Assembly: GCF_000336555.1 (NCBI RefSeq)
Contig: NZ_KB375281.1
Location: 2,778,926-2,842,925, forward strand
Length of the DNA stretch: 64,000 nucleotides
DNA from: Afipia clevelandensis ATCC 49720
GTDB taxonomy: Bacteria; Pseudomonadota; Alphaproteobacteria; Rhizobiales; Xanthobacteraceae
Direction of reading: 5' to 3'
Shown: in pieces, positions 18,544-26,385 of the stretch
Layout of the letters: each line of letters starts with the position of its first letter
Numbering within the stretch: the stretch's first letter is position 1
Notes under the pieces: model-generated
Told to the model about the DNA's origin: nothing
What the model saw: the letters and a program-made list of their open reading frames with translations, nothing else
The model's database searches: none
Program-made: the position numbers and the translations under genes

Positions 18544-19485
18544 ATGACAACCAATGAAAAGCCCTTTCCCCTTGGCCAACCCGGCTTCGTCTCGCATCCC
18601 ATCGACCGCGCGGCGCATATCCGCACCGATGCCGACAAGCTGTTCGCGCTGGAAGGCGACCGCAAGGCGCGGGCCTATGTGGTGCATCGCGACTCGCTGT
18701 TGATGACGATGGGCGCTGACGGTCCGCGCGCGCTGCTGACGCTGGATGAAGCACGGAAGTTCGGCGCCAATCCCGGCACCATTTTTCTCGGCCTGCACGA
18801 AGGCGCGCCGATTTTCGGCATGGGCATCGCCGCTTCGGCCGCCGAAGACCTGATGGGACGTCAGGATGTCGCCGTGGAAAACCTGCGCGCGGTGGCCGCA
18901 AGCGGCGCGGTGCCCGCGCGCGAACTGTCCACCATCGCCATGGCGAAGTCGCTGGTGAGCTGGCATCAGCGTCACGGCTACTGCGCCAATTGCGGCGCGC
19001 GCACCTCGATGGCGGACGGCGGCTGGAGGCGGATCTGCCCGAGCTGCAAGACCGAGCATTTCCCGCGCACCGATCCGGTCGTCATCATGCTGGTGACCGA
19101 CGGCGAAAGATGCCTGATGGGCCGCCAGTCGCAGTTTCCGCCGACCATGTGGTCGTGCCTTGCCGGTTTTGTCGAAGCCGCTGAAACCATCGAGCAGGCG
19201 GTCCAGCGCGAAATCCTGGAAGAGGCGGGAATCCACTGCACCGATGTACGCTATTACATGACGCAGCCATGGCCCTACCCGTCATCGCTGATGATCGGCT
19301 GCAGCGCCCGCGCCACCACCACCGACATCACCGTGGACCGCACCGAGCTTGAGGACGCGCGCTGGTTCACGCGCGACGAAGCGGTTGCGATGCTGGCGCG
19401 CAATCACGCCGAAGGCCTGACGGGACCGCATCCGGTCGCCATCGCGCATCATCTTCTCGCCAACTGGATCGCGGAAACCGCATGA
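18544..19485 (+). CDS. nudC: NAD(+) diphosphatase, NudC-type Nudix hydrolase
   Basis: NudC cleaves NAD(H) and can remove NAD caps from RNA. In 313 residues there is an N-terminal NUDIX-like domain, a four-cysteine zinc ribbon (YCANCGAR ... ICPSCKTEHFPRTDPVVI, near residues 143-180) and the Nudix box ending REILEEAGI near residue 230. The NudC-specific MTQPWPYPSSLMIG follows the box and identifies this subfamily. An AGG precedes the ATG. It lies 37 bases after the HIT gene, so the two nucleotide hydrolases may be cotranscribed. Confidence 0.93.
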   Translation: MTTNEKPFPLGQPGFVSHPIDRAAHIRTDADKLFALEGDRKARAYVVHRDSLLMTMGADGPRALLTLDEARKFGANPGTIFLGLHEGAPIFGMGIAASAAEDLMGRQDVAVENLRAVAASGAVPARELSTIAMAKSLVSWHQRHGYCANCGARTSMADGGWRRICPSCKTEHFPRTDPVVIMLVTDGERCLMGRQSQFPPTMWSCLAGFVEAAETIEQAVQREILEEAGIHCTDVRYYMTQPWPYPSSLMIGCSARATTTDITVDRTELEDARWFTRDEAVAMLARNHAEGLTGPHPVAIAHHLLANWIAETA

Positions 19486-19572
19486 ACGCGCGCGGTTCCG
19501 CGCACGGAACCGCATGGCCCGTCATGGATTGTCCCGGTCACGGCAAGTCATGACCATTTCACGCGAGGTTCA

Positions 19573-20529
19573 GTGTCAGCGAACAGCCCCCATCAAGAGC
19601 GCACGGCATCCCCACGCATCGTCTGCATCGGTATGCCGGTGCGCGATCTCATTTTCCGCGTTCCGGAAGTGCCCGCGCGCGGTCAGAAGGAATACGCCAG
19701 CGCCTTCGCCGAAATCGCGGGCGGCAACTCGCCCAATGCGGCGATTTCCATCTCGCGCCTCGGCGGCCGCGTTCTGCTGACCGGCCCGATCGGCGGGGCG
19801 CTGGCTGCGAGCAATGCGATCATCGACGACCAGTTCAGAAGCGAAGGCATCGACACCAGCGGGCTTGTGACCGTGGATGACGTGGTGACTCCGATTTCGA
19901 GCGTGCTGATCGATCCGAGCGGCGAGCGCACCATTGCCACGTTCCGCGACCCGAAACTGTGGACCGTCACCCTGCCCCCGACAGAAACCCTGCTCGCCGA
20001 TTGCGCCGCCGTCCTGATCGAAAGCCGTTGCGCCGAATTCGGCACCGATGTTTGCGCGGAAGCGCAACGCCGCGGCATTCCTGTGATCATCGACGGCGAC
20101 CGCATGATGTCGATGCGCGAGGGATTGCTGCAGGTCGCGTCGCACATCATTTTCTCGGCGGAGGCGCTGCATGCCACCGCCGGCGAAAGCGATGACGTCA
20201 CCGCGTTGCGCAAGCTCGCGCAGGTGACCCCGGCTCTGCTCGGCGTCACCTCCGGTGCGAGAGGCGTGATCTGGCTCGATCCGCAGGGCGAGCCGCGCCA
20301 GATGCCGGCCTTTCCGGTCCACGTCGTGGACACGCTGGGCGCAGGCGACGCCTTTCATGGAGCGTTTGCCCTTGGCGTCGCCGAGGACATGCCGCTGGAG
20401 CAGGCGATGCGATTCGCGTCTGCCACCGCGGCGCTGAAATGCACCCGGTTCGGCGGCGCGTTCGGTTCGCCTCAACGCATTGAAGTTGAAGAGTTTTTGA
20501 GCACAAATCTGGCGGGCGCAAGCGGGTAG
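19573..20529 (+). CDS. PfkB-family carbohydrate kinase
   Basis: This 318-residue ribokinase-like protein has the substrate lid and Gly-Gly region (EIAGGNSPNAAISISRLGG, near residues 45-63). PfkB signature 2 with the anion hole and catalytic Asp, VDTLGAGDAFHGAFALG, is near residue 257. The substrate (sugar, nucleoside or sugar phosphate) cannot be told from the motifs. The start is GTG at 19573, supported by GAGG about 5 bases upstream. It follows nudC on the same strand after 87 bases. Confidence 0.88.
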   Translation: MSANSPHQERTASPRIVCIGMPVRDLIFRVPEVPARGQKEYASAFAEIAGGNSPNAAISISRLGGRVLLTGPIGGALAASNAIIDDQFRSEGIDTSGLVTVDDVVTPISSVLIDPSGERTIATFRDPKLWTVTLPPTETLLADCAAVLIESRCAEFGTDVCAEAQRRGIPVIIDGDRMMSMREGLLQVASHIIFSAEALHATAGESDDVTALRKLAQVTPALLGVTSGARGVIWLDPQGEPRQMPAFPVHVVDTLGAGDAFHGAFALGVAEDMPLEQAMRFASATAALKCTRFGGAFGSPQRIEVEEFLSTNLAGASG

Positions 20530-20622
20530 AGGGTCTCTAAAAGCCACTGATTTGGGCTTGCCTGAGAATGATTTTCTATCTATGAGGTATTTAACCCTCA
20601 ATTATAGAAGAAAGTTCTTTTG

Positions 20623-21132
20623 ATGTCTGACCTTGCCGTCGCGCCGATTGATGCTCCGCGCCGACTCGATGCCATCGACCGCAAAATTCTGACCGTTCTG
20701 CAGGACGACGCCTCGCTCTCGGTCGCCGAAATCGGTGACCGCGTCGGCCTTTCCTCCACGCCGTGCTGGAAGCGGATTCAGCGCATGGAGGCGGAAGGCA
20801 TCATCCTGCGCCGCGTGGCGCTGGTCGATCAGAACAAGATCGGCCTCGGCATCACCGTGTTCGTCTCGGTGGAGAGCGGCGACCATTCCGACGCCTGGCT
20901 GAAGAAATTCGCTGATGCCGTCAGCGCCATGCCCGAAGTGATGGAATTCTACCGCATGGCCGGCGATGTCGATTACATGCTGCGCGTGGTGGTCGCGGAC
21001 ATGCAGAGCTACGACATTTTCTACAAGAAGCTCATCAGTGCCGTGGCGTTGAAAAATGTGACCTCGCGCTTTGCGATGGAGAAGATCAAGTCGGTGACCG
21101 CGCTGCCGGTGCCTGCTCTGACGGCGGCATAA
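20623..21132 (+). CDS. Lrp/AsnC-family transcriptional regulator
   Basis: This 169-residue protein has an N-terminal winged helix-turn-helix (LDAIDRKILTVLQDDASLSV through LSSTPCWKRIQRME, residues about 15-60) and a C-terminal RAM ligand-binding domain (about 75-150, with FYRMAGDVDYMLRVVV). Family members bind amino acids and form octamers. The ATG at 20623 was preferred to TTG at 20620; agaagaaag lies upstream. The AT-rich leader is a likely site for autoregulation. The target genes are unknown; a terminator-like hairpin follows the gene. Confidence 0.92.
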   Translation: MSDLAVAPIDAPRRLDAIDRKILTVLQDDASLSVAEIGDRVGLSSTPCWKRIQRMEAEGIILRRVALVDQNKIGLGITVFVSVESGDHSDAWLKKFADAVSAMPEVMEFYRMAGDVDYMLRVVVADMQSYDIFYKKLISAVALKNVTSRFAMEKIKSVTALPVPALTAA

Positions 21133-21153
21133 TCTGCCGTATCGGTTTCGCGG

Positions 21154-21184
21154 AAAGCCGCCGGTCAAAGCCGGCGGCTTTCGT
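21154..21184 (+). terminator. Intrinsic terminator after the Lrp gene
   Basis: The sequence aaagccgccggtcaaagccg gcggcttt forms a perfect 11-base stem with a short loop and ends in TTTCG. The T-run is short but the GC-rich stem directly after the lrp stop is typical. Confidence 0.7.
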
Positions 21185-21239
21185 CTGGCCCGATTGATCG
21201 TTTTTTACGATTGAAATAACATATATAATCAGTTGGATT

Positions 21240-21263
21240 GATTATTCGCTATCTTCGATAATC
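21240..21263 (+). promoter_or_regulatory. Inverted repeat before yeiH, candidate LysR operator
   Basis: The bases gattattcgctatcttcgat aatc contain arms gattat(t)cg and cgataatc separated by a short centre, 23 bases before the yeiH ATG and in an AT-rich leader (aaataacatatataatcag). A LysR gene lies immediately downstream of yeiH, so this could be its binding site. No binding data exist here. Confidence 0.4.
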
Positions 21264-21286
21264 CGGCCGGAAACCGGAGTTCGGCC

Positions 21287-22360
21287 ATGACGACACAATC
21301 GCTGCACCTGCCGCATCCAGGCAAAACAACCGCGCCCGCTGCCCACGAGGACAGCCCGCATGGGACTTCTCTCGCATCCGGCATCTGGCCCGGATTGCTG
21401 CTCACCGGCCTGATCACCGCCGCAGCCTTCGGCCTGCGCGAAGTCCCGGCGGTTTCGGCCTTCAGTCCGCTGATCATCGCCATTGTCATCGGGATGCTGT
21501 TTCACAATGTGATCGGAACACCGGCACGCGCAAAACCAGGCGTGACATTCACCCTGCGCAAGATTCTGCGCTTCGCCATCATCCTGCTCGGCCTGCAACT
21601 GACCGCGGCGCAGATCGCCGAGGTCGGCGCGGCTGGACTTGCGGTGATCGCGTTGACGCTGATCGCGACATTCGTGTTCACGACATGGCTTGGCCGTCTG
21701 CTGGGTGTCGAGAGGGGCCTCACGCAACTGATCGCGGCCGGCACCTCCATCTGCGGTGCATCCGCCGTCATCGCCACCAACACCGTCACCTACGCGCATG
21801 ACGAGGATGTCGCCTATGCGGTGGCCTGCGTCACCGTATTCGGATCGATCGCGATGTTCGTCTATCCGCTGCTGCCCGGCCTGCTTCATCTCGACCCGCG
21901 CGCCTATGGCCTGTGGAGCGGCGCGTCGATTCACGAGATCGCGCAGGTGATCGCCGCCGCGTTTCAGGACGGCAAGCAGGCCGGCGAATTCGGGACCATC
22001 GCAAAGCTCTCGCGGGTTGCGATGCTGGCGCCGGTGGTGATTGCGCTCGGCTTGCTGGCCACCCGGCGCAACCGGACGCCCGGTGCGGCACACGCCAGCC
22101 CGCGTCCGCCGATGCCGTGGTTCGTGCTGGGCTTTGCCGCACTGGTGGGCGTCAACAGCATCGTCGCGATCCCGCCGGACGTGAAAGGCACGATCATCAC
22201 CATCACGACGATCCTGCTGACCATGGCGCTGGCGGCGATGGGGTTGGAGACCGACATTGCAAAACTTCGCGCCAAGGGCCTGCGGCCGCTGCTGCTCGGT
22301 GCCGCGGCCTTCCTCTTCATCGCGACATTCAGCCTGATGCTGGTGAAGATCACGACCTAG
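21287..22360 (+). CDS. YeiH/UPF0324 family putative sulfate/sulfite exporter
   Basis: A 357-residue integral membrane protein with about ten hydrophobic segments and the family-conserved elements [37 protein letters not shown] (near residue 155) and [15 protein letters not shown] (near residue 210). UPF0324 proteins are annotated as putative sulfate exporters, but transport has rarely been tested directly. The gene is followed after 8 bases by a LysR regulator, mirroring the yeiE-yeiH linkage in enterobacteria, so the two probably form a regulator-transporter pair. Confidence 0.88.
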   Translation: MTTQSLHLPHPGKTTAPAAHEDSPHGTSLASGIWPGLLLTGLITAAAFGLREVPAVSAFSPLIIAIVIGMLFHNVIGTPARAKPGVTFTLRKILRFAIILLGLQLTAAQIAEVGAAGLAVIALTLIATFVFTTWLGRLLGVERGLTQLIAAGTSICGASAVIATNTVTYAHDEDVAYAVACVTVFGSIAMFVYPLLPGLLHLDPRAYGLWSGASIHEIAQVIAAAFQDGKQAGEFGTIAKLSRVAMLAPVVIALGLLATRRNRTPGAAHASPRPPMPWFVLGFAALVGVNSIVAIPPDVKGTIITITTILLTMALAAMGLETDIAKLRAKGLRPLLLGAAAFLFIATFSLMLVKITT

Positions 22361-22368
22361 GAGAGTTC

Positions 22369-23244
22369 ATGACGCTGGAGCAGTTGCGGATCTTCGTCGC
22401 AGTCGCGGAGCAGGAGCATATGACCCGAGCAGCGGAGACGCTGCACCTGACGCAATCGGCGACCAGCGCGGCGATCGCCGCGCTGGAGGAGCGTCATGCC
22501 GTCCGCCTGTTCGACCGCGTTGGACGCAACATCAAGCTGACCTCGGCGGGAAAACTCTTTCTGACCGAAGCGCGCGCGGTGCTGGCCCGTTCCGCCGCCG
22601 CCGAAGCCATGCTTGACGATCTCGCAGGGCTGAAGCTCGGATCGCTGGCACTCGCTGCCAGCCAGACCGTCGGCAACTACTGGCTGCCGCCGCTGATCCA
22701 GCGTTACCATTCGCTATATCCCGGCATCGCGCTGGACCTGAAGATCGGCAACACCGAGCAGGTGGCGGCATGGCTGCTGGACGGCCGCGCCGATCTCGGA
22801 TTTGCCGAGGGCAAGGTCGATGCGCCAGCGTTGTCGTCGCGCGTCGTTGCCGAGGACGAACTTGTGCTGGTGGTCGGCGCTTCGCATCCATGGGCAAGGA
22901 AACGCACGGCAACGCTGAACGAGCTGAAAGCCTCCGAATGGATCGCGCGCGAGCAGGGCTCCGGCACGCGCAAGGTTTTTGAGATGGCGTTGGCCGAACT
23001 CGGGCTGAAGAAAAACGATACTCGGATCGCGCTCGAACTACCGTCCAATGAATCGGTCCGCGGCGCCGTGATCGCGGGCAGCGGCGCAACCGTTCTCTCG
23101 AAGCTGGTGGCGGAGAACACGCTGAAATCGGGCGCGCTGGTCGCGCTCAAGTTGCCGCTGCCCTCGCGCAGCTTCTATCTGCTGCGCCACAAGGAGCGGC
23201 ACCAGACCCGGGCAGACAAGGAGTTTGTGAAGCTGATCGGATGA
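22369..23244 (+). CDS. LysR-family transcriptional regulator paired with YeiH
   Basis: A 291-residue LysR-type regulator: N-terminal helix-turn-helix (MTLEQLRIFVAVAEQEHMTR, then LTQSATSAAIAALE) and a C-terminal substrate-binding domain from about residue 90 (GSLALAASQTVGNYWLPPLI). It resembles the CysB/CbbR/YeiE branch. The ATG at 22369 has GGAG 7 to 8 bases upstream and follows the yeiH stop closely. It probably controls yeiH and itself from the leader at 21183-21286; the inducer is unknown. Confidence 0.9.
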   Translation: MTLEQLRIFVAVAEQEHMTRAAETLHLTQSATSAAIAALEERHAVRLFDRVGRNIKLTSAGKLFLTEARAVLARSAAAEAMLDDLAGLKLGSLALAASQTVGNYWLPPLIQRYHSLYPGIALDLKIGNTEQVAAWLLDGRADLGFAEGKVDAPALSSRVVAEDELVLVVGASHPWARKRTATLNELKASEWIAREQGSGTRKVFEMALAELGLKKNDTRIALELPSNESVRGAVIAGSGATVLSKLVAENTLKSGALVALKLPLPSRSFYLLRHKERHQTRADKEFVKLIG

Positions 23245-23256
23245 CCCACGAACCAT

Positions 23257-23346
23257 CCGTCATGGCCGGGCTTGTCCCGGCCATCCACGTCTTCCTTGTC
23301 GATCGATTTTCAAGACATATAGGCCCGGCACAGGGCCGGCATGACG
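23257..23346. repeat. Family C palindromic repeat (catggccgggcttgtcccgg type)
   Basis: A short hairpin ggccgggcttgtcccggcc is followed, after about 45 bases, by the inverted partner ggcccggcacagggccggca ending in tgacgac. The element lies between convergent genes (lysR plus, phosphomannomutase minus) and may end both transcripts. I see no other copy in the window. Confidence 0.7.
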
Positions 23347-23366
23347 ACAGCAGAACGACTCGTGCG

Positions 23367-24866
23367 TCAGATCTTCTGATTGTACTCGCCGACTTCCGGA
23401 TGGGTGCGCAGCACTGAGTCCATCGCCTCGAACATGTCGCGCATCCGCTTCTCGGACACCGGGCTTTCGACCACCACCACAAGCTCCGGCTTGTTGGATG
23501 ATGCGCGCACCAGACCCCAGCTTCCGTCCTCGCAGGTCACGCGCACGCCGTTGACGGTGACGAGATCGCGGATCGGCTGACCGGCGACCTTGCCGCCCTT
23601 GGCCTTCACATCCTCGAAATGCTTCACTACCTGCGTAACGATTCCATACTTGGTCTCATCGGAGCAGTGCGGCGACATGGTCGGCGACGACCAGGTTTTC
23701 GGCAGGGCGTCCTTCAGGTCCGCCATGGTCTTGCCCGGCGCACGGTCCAGCATCTCGCACACGGCAATCGCCGAGACGAGACCGTCGTCATAGCCGCGGC
23801 CGATCGGCGCGTTGAAGAAGAAGTGGCCGGACTTCTCGAAGCCCGCCAGCGCCTTCAATTCATGGGTGCGGCGCTTCATGTAGGAATGGCCGGTCTTCCA
23901 GTAGGTCGCGTGCGCGCCTTGGCTCTGCAGCACCGGGTCCGTCACAAAGAGGCCGGTCGATTTGACGTCCACCACGAACTGCGCGTTCTTGTGAATCGCG
24001 GACATGTCGCGCGCCAGCATCACGCCGACCTTGTCGGCGAAGATTTCCTCGCCGGTGTTATCGACCACGCCACAACGGTCGCCGTCGCCGTCAAAGCCGA
24101 GGCCGACATCGGCCTTGTGCTCCAGCACGGCGTCACGAATGGCATGGAGCATTTCCATGTCCTCGGGATTGGGATTGTATTTCGGGAAGGTGTGATCCAG
24201 TTCCGTGTCGAGGCGGATCACCTCGCAGCCGATCGCTTCCATCACCTGCGGCGCGAACGCACCCGCGGTGCCGTTGCCGCACGCGACCACCACCTTCAGC
24301 TTGCGCTTCAGCTTCGTACGGTTGGTGAGGTCGGCGATGTAGCGCGTCGGGAAATTCTCGTGGAACTGATAGCCGCCAGCGGGCTTCAGCTTGAAATCGG
24401 CGTTGAGCACGATTTCCTTGAGGCGATTCATCTCGTCCGGCCCGAAGGTGAGCGGACGGTTGGCGCCCATCTTCACGCCGGTCCAGCCGTTGTCGTTGTG
24501 CGAGGCGGTAACCATCGCGACGCACGGCACGTCGAGATCGAACTGCGCGAAATACGCCATCGGCGTCACCGCAAGGCCGATGTCATGGACCCTGCAGCCG
24601 GAGGCCAGAAGTCCCGAGATCAGTGCGTATTTGATCGAGGCGGAATAGCTGCGGAAATCGTGCGCGGTGACGATCTCCTGCTTCTGGCCCATCTCGGCGA
24701 TCAGGGTGCCGAGGCCCATGCCCAGCGCCTGAATGCCCATCAGGTTGATTTCCTTGCCAAACAGCCAGCGCGCGTCGTATTCGCGGAAGCCGGTCGCCTT
24801 CACCATCGGCTCGGATTCATAGGCATAGGTATTCGGAATCAGTTCGGGCTTGGGCTTCGGAAACAT
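23367..24866 (-). CDS. Phosphomannomutase/phosphoglucomutase
   Basis: This 499-residue alpha-D-phosphohexomutase interconverts mannose (or glucose) 6- and 1-phosphate for polysaccharide precursors. The catalytic phosphoserine loop MVTASHNDNGWTGVK is near residues 120-134, the Mg-binding loop GFDGDGDRCG near 263, the sugar-specificity loop region EKSGHFFF near 346 and the C-terminal phosphate-binding domain ends with LVRASSNKPELVV. ManB/AlgC-type bifunctional activity is common but not provable here. It is slightly longer than AlgC. UDP-glucose dehydrogenase, another precursor enzyme, lies about 4 kb away. Confidence 0.92.
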   Translation of the reverse strand: MFPKPKPELIPNTYAYESEPMVKATGFREYDARWLFGKEINLMGIQALGMGLGTLIAEMGQKQEIVTAHDFRSYSASIKYALISGLLASGCRVHDIGLAVTPMAYFAQFDLDVPCVAMVTASHNDNGWTGVKMGANRPLTFGPDEMNRLKEIVLNADFKLKPAGGYQFHENFPTRYIADLTNRTKLKRKLKVVVACGNGTAGAFAPQVMEAIGCEVIRLDTELDHTFPKYNPNPEDMEMLHAIRDAVLEHKADVGLGFDGDGDRCGVVDNTGEEIFADKVGVMLARDMSAIHKNAQFVVDVKSTGLFVTDPVLQSQGAHATYWKTGHSYMKRRTHELKALAGFEKSGHFFFNAPIGRGYDDGLVSAIAVCEMLDRAPGKTMADLKDALPKTWSSPTMSPHCSDETKYGIVTQVVKHFEDVKAKGGKVAGQPIRDLVTVNGVRVTCEDGSWGLVRASSNKPELVVVVESPVSEKRMRDMFEAMDSVLRTHPEVGEYNQKI

Positions 24867-25012
24867 TCAGGGGGCCTCATGGCAGGGCGGGCAATATCCA
24901 GCAGCTTTAGCGAATGCGTGGAACTGTGGAAAGGCGGGAGCCACGCATTTAGGAGCGAATTGCGGCATATTGGCAGCGGCCCTGTTTAACCCGCATTCAC
25001 GTCGAGCACGCC

Positions 25013-25615
25013 ATGACCGACCACCGTCTTGAGTATCCCGCCACCGCGCGCAACCGCGACGCCATTCTCGCCGTGCTGCGCAGGGTTCTCCCCGCCTCCG
25101 GGTCTGTGCTGGAAATCGCCAGCGGATCGGGCGAGCATGTGGTGCATTTCGCGGGGGCGTTTCCAAACCTGACCTTCCAGCCGTCCGATCCCGAGGATGC
25201 GGCGCTCCAGAGCATTGTGGCGTGGAGCCAAGACAGCGGCCTGAAAAACATCCGGCCACCGGTGATGCTGGACGCGGCGTCCGGCCATTGGCCGGTCCAT
25301 GCAACGGACGCCATCCTGTGCATCAACATGATCCACATTGCGCCATGGCGCGCGAGCGAAGGCCTGTTTCACGGCGCGGCGAGACTGCTGCCCGCAGGTG
25401 CGCCGCTCTATCTCTACGGGCCGTATCGCCGCGCCGATGTGGTTACCGCGCCGAGCAATGAGGCGTTCGACGAAAGCCTGAAGGCACGGAATGAAGAATG
25501 GGGCCTGCGCGATCTCGAGACTGTTGCTGCGCTGGCGCGCGATGAGGGATTTTCAGGGCCGGAGATCACCGAAATGCCGGCGAACAATCTGAGCGTGGTT
25601 TTCCGGCGAGTGTAG
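25013..25615 (+). CDS. DUF938 family SAM-dependent methyltransferase-like protein
   Basis: A 200-residue class I methyltransferase-like protein. It has the SAM-binding motif I VLEIASGSGEHVVHFA (near residues 38-53), an acidic residue after strand 2 (FQPSDPED), and the DUF938-typical INMIHIAPWRASEGLFHGAA and LYLYGPYRR segments. The substrate of DUF938 proteins is not established. It is transcribed divergently from the phosphomannomutase gene across a 146-base gap. Confidence 0.85.
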   Translation: MTDHRLEYPATARNRDAILAVLRRVLPASGSVLEIASGSGEHVVHFAGAFPNLTFQPSDPEDAALQSIVAWSQDSGLKNIRPPVMLDAASGHWPVHATDAILCINMIHIAPWRASEGLFHGAARLLPAGAPLYLYGPYRRADVVTAPSNEAFDESLKARNEEWGLRDLETVAALARDEGFSGPEITEMPANNLSVVFRRV

Positions 25616-25616
25616 T

Positions 25617-25699
25617 CGTCATTGCGAGCGGAGCGAAGCAATCCAGAGCGGCGGGCACGAAGCTGGATTGCTTCGTCGCAAGTGCTCCTCGCAATAACG
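25617..25699. repeat. Family A palindromic repeat
   Basis: The arms cgtcattgcgagcggagcga and ggattgcttcgtcgcaagtg ... gcaataacg match the other family A copies; one substitution (aataacg for aatgacg) is visible. It lies between convergent genes, beginning just after the DUF938 stop. Confidence 0.85.
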
Positions 25700-25713
25700 C
25701 CGCAGCAAGCGTC

Positions 25714-26253
25714 CTACTGCTCCATCACCAGCTTGCCGTTCGCCACTTCAAACCGGCGCAGCTTCGACAGGTACGACATGCCGAGCAGGTTTTCCGACAG
25801 CGCTTCATCCGGCAGCACCAGCGCATCGACATCACGCACCACGAGGCCGCCGATATCGACCATCGCCAGCCGCGTGCGCGCGGCCTTGATCGAACCGTTG
25901 GCGGTCGAGACATTGGCGGTGTAATCGCTCGGGCGCGGGCGAACGCCGATCTGCGCGGCGGAGGATTCATTCAGCGCAATCACCGACGCGCCGGTATCGA
26001 CCATGAAGCCGAGACGGCGGCCCTCGACACGGGCATCGGTCTGGAAGTGCCCGCGGCTGTCTCGCGAAAGAGTGACACTGCGGCGGCCGGAATTTCCGCT
26101 GGTCTGCGGCTGCACCGAGGCGAAAGCATTCATCGCCCGCGACTTGTCCACGGCCTTGGCCTGCGCCCGTTCGCTGGTCATGGTGTCCGCGACCTTGGCC
26201 ATGGACGTTCCGAACACGATCAGCATGGCCGCCAGAATCAAGATGCTACGCAT
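25714..26253 (-). CDS. TIGR02281-type retropepsin-like aspartic protease, membrane anchored or secreted
   Basis: A 179-residue protein with an N-terminal hydrophobic segment (residues 1-20, ILILAAMLIVFGTSMA) and a single retropepsin-like domain. The catalytic motif FMVDTGASVIALNE is near residue 90 and the second hydrophobic element ENLLGMSYLSKL near residue 155, where the family has a G-M-S/N-F/Y pattern. Such clan AA proteases work as dimers in the periplasm; substrates are unknown. A spacer of about 60 residues separates anchor and domain. Confidence 0.85.
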   Translation of the reverse strand: MRSILILAAMLIVFGTSMAKVADTMTSERAQAKAVDKSRAMNAFASVQPQTSGNSGRRSVTLSRDSRGHFQTDARVEGRRLGFMVDTGASVIALNESSAAQIGVRPRPSDYTANVSTANGSIKAARTRLAMVDIGGLVVRDVDALVLPDEALSENLLGMSYLSKLRRFEVANGKLVMEQ

Positions 26254-26385
26254 ACGCCTACACCTGTACTCACCCGGTCCCGCGCGAACCTTACGCGAAC
26301 CTCTTCACGGCAGGCCGAAGCTTGATCGTCCCCGCCCCCGCAAAGACGGCTTTTTCCGAAATAAGGGTGAGGGAAGGGTTAATTC

